Positions 48,273 to 51,879 of a stretch of DNA of 51,879 bases are shown here, one piece after another. This stretch comes from Acidimicrobiia bacterium UBA5794 (GTDB lineage Bacteria; Actinomycetota; Acidimicrobiia; Spongiisociales; UBA5794). The stretch spans positions 1 to 51,879 of the forward strand of contig DIDS01000033.1 of NCBI GenBank assembly GCA_002418265.1, read 5' to 3'. A model generated the notes under the pieces. It searched no databases, was not told the origin of the DNA, and worked only from the letters and a program-made list of their open reading frames with translations. How positions within the stretch are numbered: position 1 is the first letter of the stretch; each line of letters opens with the position of its first letter. A program made the translations under genes and the position numbers.

Positions 48273-50858
48273 ATGAACATTGAGACCTTCACGAAACGGG
48301 CACAAGAGGCATTGGCTGCTGCATCCGAGGTTGCCACGCGTTCAAACCATCCAGCAATCGGACCCGCGCATCTCCTGGCTGGCTTGTTCTCACATCCCGA
48401 CAGCATCGTGTATTCCATCGTCAACAGCGTAGGTGCCCGCCCCGCAGATGTTCGCGCATCGCTTGATGCGATTCTCAATGACGAACCACGGATCCATGGT
48501 GGTTCAGCGCCGACGCTCTCCCCTGCGGCCCTGTCCATCCTCGAAACGGCCGAGCGTGAACGCACAAAGCTCGGAGATCAATACACATCTGTGGACCACG
48601 TGCTGATCGCCCTCGCTGGATCAGACTCGCGAACCGGTGAGATGCTGCGCTCCGCAGGGGTCACGACCGATGCCATTGCTGCGGTCCTCAAGGATGTACG
48701 TGGCTCCCAGCGAATCACCTCTCAAACGCCTGAAGACACCTTCGCTCCTCTTGAGCAATACGGCCGCGATCTCACGGCAGACGCCCGAAGCGGAGCTCTC
48801 GACCCGGTGATCGGACGAGACGATGAGATCCGGAGAGTGATCCAGGTCCTGTCGCGCAGAACCAAGAACAACCCCGTTCTCATCGGAGAACCCGGAACCG
48901 GCAAGACAGCGATCGCCGAGGGGCTTGCGCAACGAATCGCTGACGGCGATGTTCCCGAAAGCCTGAAGAACCGGCGACTGATCGCGCTCGACATGGCGGC
49001 GATGATCGCCGGAGCCAAGTACCGAGGAGAGTTCGAAGAGCGCCTCCAGGCCGTGCTGAAAGAAATCGTTGCATCAGAGGGACGCGTGATCACGTTCATC
49101 GACGAGATGCACACAATCGTCGGAGCAGGTGCAGCCGAAGGTTCGATGGATGCATCCAACATGCTGAAGCCCCTCCTCGCACGGGGCGAGCTACGCATGG
49201 TTGGGGCGACCACACTCGATGAGTACCGAAAGTATGTCGAAAAGGACGCGGCACTCGAACGGAGATTCCAGCCGGTCATGGTTGACGCTCCGTCCGTTGA
49301 AGAGACAATCGGAATCCTCCGCGGTCTCAAGGAACGCTACGAGGTGCACCACGGCGTCCGCATCACCGACGCGGCGCTCATCGCGGCGGCGACGCTGTCT
49401 GATCGCTATGTGACAGGTCGTCACCTGCCGGACAAGGCAATTGATCTCATCGACGAGGCCGCTTCCAAACTCAGAATCGAGATCGACTCGGTCCCCGATG
49501 AGATCGACACCCTCCAGCGGCGTCGACGCCAACTCGAGATCGAACAGCAGGCACTTGGCAAGGAGGAGGACGAGGCGTCTGCGGCGCGACTTGAGACCAT
49601 CACCGCTGAGCTTGCTGAGCTCGGTGAGAGCCTTGATGCACTCATGGCCCACTGGCAGCTTGAGAAACAGTCGATTGAAGCGATCCGAGAAACGAAACAA
49701 TCCATTGATGACACGCGGACGAGCTCCGAGCGGGCCGAACGTGCGGGTGACCTGGAGAAGGCCGCCGAGCTCCGCTACGCCACCCTTCCGGCACTTGAAC
49801 AGGAGCTTGCCAAACGCCAGGCGGCGCTCGACGAACTACAGGCCGAGATGAAGATGCTCAAAGAAGAGGTCGACGAAGAGGATGTCGCTGAGGTGGTGAG
49901 CCGTTGGACCTCGGTACCGGTCACCAAGCTGCTTGAGGGCGAGATGCACAAACTGGTCAAGCTCGAGGAACACCTCCACGAGCGGGTTGTTGGCCAGGAT
50001 GAGGCAGTTTCTGCAATCGCGAACAGTATTCGTCGCTCCCGAGCCGGGCTCTCCGACCCGCATCGACCGATTGGATCGTTCCTGTTCCTCGGACCGACCG
50101 GTGTCGGGAAGACCGAGTTGGCGCGCGCATTGGCAGAGTATCTCTTCGACGATGAGCGAGCAATGATCCGCATCGACATGTCCGAATACATGGAGCGGCA
50201 TGCCGTGAGTCGTCTGATCGGCGCACCTCCCGGCTACGTCGGCTATGACGAAGGTGGCCAGCTCACCGAAGCTGTGCGGCGGCGGCCGTATTCGGTCCTC
50301 CTTCTCGACGAGATCGAAAAGGCCCATCCCGATGTCTTCAACATCCTGTTGCAGTTGCTCGACGACGGGCGGCTCACCGACGGACAGGGGCGGACCGTGG
50401 ATTTCACCAACACGGTGTTGATCATGACGTCGAACCTCGGTTCGGAGCTGATCGACCCCAATCTTGACGACAACGTCGTCAAGCAGCGCGTGATGGATGC
50501 TGTCAAGGGTCACTTCCGGCCCGAGTTCATCAATCGAATCGACGGCGCGGTCGTGTTCCACAAGTTGACCCGTGCCGACCTTGAGCGCATCGTGACGATC
50601 CAGTTCAAGATCCTCAAGGACCGGCTGGCAGACAGGGGCATTGATGCCGACCTCACGGATTCTGCTGCGGCGTGGCTTGCAGAGCACGGCTATGACCCGG
50701 CCTTTGGTGCAAGGCCGCTCAAGCGCTTGATGCAAACCGGTATCGCTGATCCGATCGCGATCCGGATTCTCGAAGGGACGATACCCGAGGGGTCACGCAT
50801 TCGCATCGGGACCCAGGACGATGAGCTGACCTTCGAGGTTGTCCACATCGACGGCTGA
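48273..50858 (+). CDS. clpB: Chaperone ClpB
   Basis: A hexameric AAA+ disaggregase, 861 aa, working with DnaK. The N domain covers residues 1-145. NBD1 follows, with Walker A GEPGTGKTAIAEG near 207 and DEEXHTIVGAG-like IDEMHTIVGAG. The coiled-coil middle domain (about 395-520) then precedes NBD2, with Walker A GPTGVGKTELARA near 610 and LLDEIEKAHPDVFN. Length is normal. The ATG follows AGGGGAACC. Usually part of the HspR regulon, but no HAIR site is evident. Confidence 0.97.
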   Translation: MNIETFTKRAQEALAAASEVATRSNHPAIGPAHLLAGLFSHPDSIVYSIVNSVGARPADVRASLDAILNDEPRIHGGSAPTLSPAALSILETAERERTKLGDQYTSVDHVLIALAGSDSRTGEMLRSAGVTTDAIAAVLKDVRGSQRITSQTPEDTFAPLEQYGRDLTADARSGALDPVIGRDDEIRRVIQVLSRRTKNNPVLIGEPGTGKTAIAEGLAQRIADGDVPESLKNRRLIALDMAAMIAGAKYRGEFEERLQAVLKEIVASEGRVITFIDEMHTIVGAGAAEGSMDASNMLKPLLARGELRMVGATTLDEYRKYVEKDAALERRFQPVMVDAPSVEETIGILRGLKERYEVHHGVRITDAALIAAATLSDRYVTGRHLPDKAIDLIDEAASKLRIEIDSVPDEIDTLQRRRRQLEIEQQALGKEEDEASAARLETITAELAELGESLDALMAHWQLEKQSIEAIRETKQSIDDTRTSSERAERAGDLEKAAELRYATLPALEQELAKRQAALDELQAEMKMLKEEVDEEDVAEVVSRWTSVPVTKLLEGEMHKLVKLEEHLHERVVGQDEAVSAIANSIRRSRAGLSDPHRPIGSFLFLGPTGVGKTELARALAEYLFDDERAMIRIDMSEYMERHAVSRLIGAPPGYVGYDEGGQLTEAVRRRPYSVLLLDEIEKAHPDVFNILLQLLDDGRLTDGQGRTVDFTNTVLIMTSNLGSELIDPNLDDNVVKQRVMDAVKGHFRPEFINRIDGAVVFHKLTRADLERIVTIQFKILKDRLADRGIDADLTDSAAAWLAEHGYDPAFGARPLKRLMQTGIADPIAIRILEGTIPEGSRIRIGTQDDELTFEVVHIDG

Positions 50859-50888
50859 TTGCCCCCGCACCAGATATCCTCGCCACCA

Positions 50889-51791
50889 ATGGCCAGACGA
50901 CTTCTTCCGCTCGTTGTGTTGGCGGTGCTCGCCTCGGCCTGCACCGGATCAAGTGATGCAACGACAACCAGCTCATCCACCACCTCCCCGACGCCGTTGA
51001 CCTCATTGGCTCCACCGCCATCGGAAGCCACAACCACGATTGCCCCCTCAGTGTCAACCACAACGATTCCTGCACCGACGAATGAATGCGTGGTGGGCCC
51101 GCGAACCTCGGTGGAGGGATACTCGCAGGGATGCGATGTGGCCGGATTTGAGATCCTTGCAGCAGATGTCGTCGACGGGCAGGCCGTGTGGTTGATCTCT
51201 GACCGGATGTTCAACGTGCTGCTCGCACGACCCGATCTCAACGAGGCCCTGGTGCTCGCCGGGATCAATGCCCGTGTCATCGGAAAAGACCAGGCCCTGC
51301 CCGATCTCCCCGAGTTCGAGGAACTCTATGAGCTCTATCCCGGAACCGATTGGGACCGTGCGGCACGCTCATTCCCCGGCACGGACCTCATCCCGCTGGT
51401 CGCTGGCGCAGAGGAGAACCTGATGTGCCTCGATGACGATCGCTACGCCGGTGAAGACCCGTTCGTGCGAGATCTTGCTGTCGCCATCCGCCGCTTTGGC
51501 ATGTCCTCGGTCGACCCTGTCACCGACGCCCGCATCGAACAGTCCTACGCGGCGGCCATTGCACAGGGTTTGTGGGTCAACACACTTGCCGAGATCAACT
51601 CGGACGAGTATTGGGCCGAAGGCACCCAAAGCTACTTCGATGTCAACCTCGAAGAACCAGACGATCGTCCACCGAACTCATCACACAACCACGTTGACAC
51701 GAGGGATGAGCTTCGCCAATACGACCAGAGGCTGTACGAGATTGCACGCTCCGTCTACGGCGACACCGAGTGGCGCCCAACCTGCCCGTAA
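50889..51791 (+). CDS. Lipoprotein resembling a metallopeptidase without its zinc motif
   Basis: A 300-aa secreted lipoprotein: signal peptide with lipobox LASAC, then a Thr/Ser/Pro-rich linker (about residues 22-62). The remaining domain resembles a family in which GEENLLC...GENILxHEFAH is followed by WxNTYAxxNxxEYWAEGxQxWFDxN; here I see GAEENLMCLDDDRYAGEDPFVRDLAVAIRR and INSDEYWAEGTQSYFDVN. The HExxH zinc motif is replaced by RDLAV. The family match is from memory. The ATG at 50889 is preferred to an in-frame TTG at 50859. Confidence 0.75.
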   Translation: MARRLLPLVVLAVLASACTGSSDATTTSSSTTSPTPLTSLAPPPSEATTTIAPSVSTTTIPAPTNECVVGPRTSVEGYSQGCDVAGFEILAADVVDGQAVWLISDRMFNVLLARPDLNEALVLAGINARVIGKDQALPDLPEFEELYELYPGTDWDRAARSFPGTDLIPLVAGAEENLMCLDDDRYAGEDPFVRDLAVAIRRFGMSSVDPVTDARIEQSYAAAIAQGLWVNTLAEINSDEYWAEGTQSYFDVNLEEPDDRPPNSSHNHVDTRDELRQYDQRLYEIARSVYGDTEWRPTCP

Positions 51792-51797
51792 CAACCC

Positions 51798-51836
51798 GTC
51801 CCCCCTTCAGGGGGGACAAATCCGACGCAGTCGGAT
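51798..51836. terminator. Two hairpins after the lipoprotein gene
   Basis: GTCCCCCC-TTCA-GGGGGGAC (51798-51817) and ATCCGAC-GCA-GTCGGAT (51820-51836). The first belongs to the GTCCCCCC hairpin family also at 37657-37680; the second shares its CCGAC/GTCGG arms with the hairpin at 5583-5597. No T tract follows. Confidence 0.6.
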
Positions 51837-51879
51837 GAGGGGGGCGTGTGAGCCTGCGAACCCCGTCCCCCAGCGGGAC

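Overview
The window is high-GC bacterial DNA carrying ordinary chromosomal genes; no phage, plasmid, insertion sequence, CRISPR array, rRNA or tRNA was recognised. Several features point to an actinobacterium, probably an uncultured lineage near Acidimicrobiia: a dnaK-grpE-dnaJ-hspR operon, a ClpS/DUF2017 pair, an HTH regulator followed by an HBHA-like Lys/Ala/Pro-rich protein, GTG and TTG starts, and many apparently leaderless genes. The class-level placement is an inference.

Layout. 1-3723 (minus): branched-chain amino acid ABC transporter livH-M-G-F ending in a terminator. 4068-5402: hflX. 5513-9821: an MFS gene, then a TetR regulator divergent from an oxidoreductase/small membrane protein/DUF4386 operon with twin operators. 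9867-12323: PIN-PhoH ATPase divergent from gpsA. 12439-15186 (minus): phosphotransferase, a degenerate DAHP-synthase/chorismate-mutase fusion, and tag. 15340-17144 (minus): ArsR regulator plus MFS exporter. 17511-20288: small membrane proteins, a SRPBCC protein, a CPBP protease-like protein and a TMEM175-type channel. 20316-23287: heme O synthase, a MenH-like hydrolase and a hydroxyacyl-CoA dehydrogenase. 23594-27115: an alpha/beta hydrolase, selD with an in-frame UGA (selenocysteine) codon, and mgtE. 27132-32849 (minus): a lipoprotein gene and the operon tyrA, GCS2 ligase, nadE, class IV aminotransferase, small protein. 32990-36208: SDR, acyltransferase, XRE regulator and HBHA-like protein. 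36267-39957 (minus): an uncharacterised nucleotidyltransferase-like protein, DUF4332, a MobA-like protein, DUF2017, ClpS and an HTH protein. 40125-45370: DivIVA-like protein, then the DnaK chaperone operon with HspR and a possible HAIR operator. 45431-48207 (minus): hisC, an unknown protein, DUF427 and a membrane methyltransferase. 48273-51791: clpB and a lipoprotein resembling a metallopeptidase that has lost its zinc motif.

The most unusual signal is between the genes. At least a dozen intergenic sites carry tandem arrays of 7-bp units in three interconverting families (CGATGAC/CGATTAC, AGAAGTC/TGACGTC and GCTGAAA/GCCGAAA). They are often joined to short perfect hairpins, and several run into the 3' ends of genes and supply their stop codons. 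The arrays resemble in form the heptanucleotide STRR repeats of filamentous cyanobacteria, but these are in a probable actinobacterium.

A second recurrent pattern is a TANNNT hexamer 6 or 7 nt before the start codon in about fourteen genes, which suggests leaderless transcription. The strongest gene-level observations are the selenoprotein SelD with an E. coli fdhF-like SECIS hairpin, and the DAHP-synthase-like domain that has lost its metal ligands while the fused chorismate mutase looks intact.
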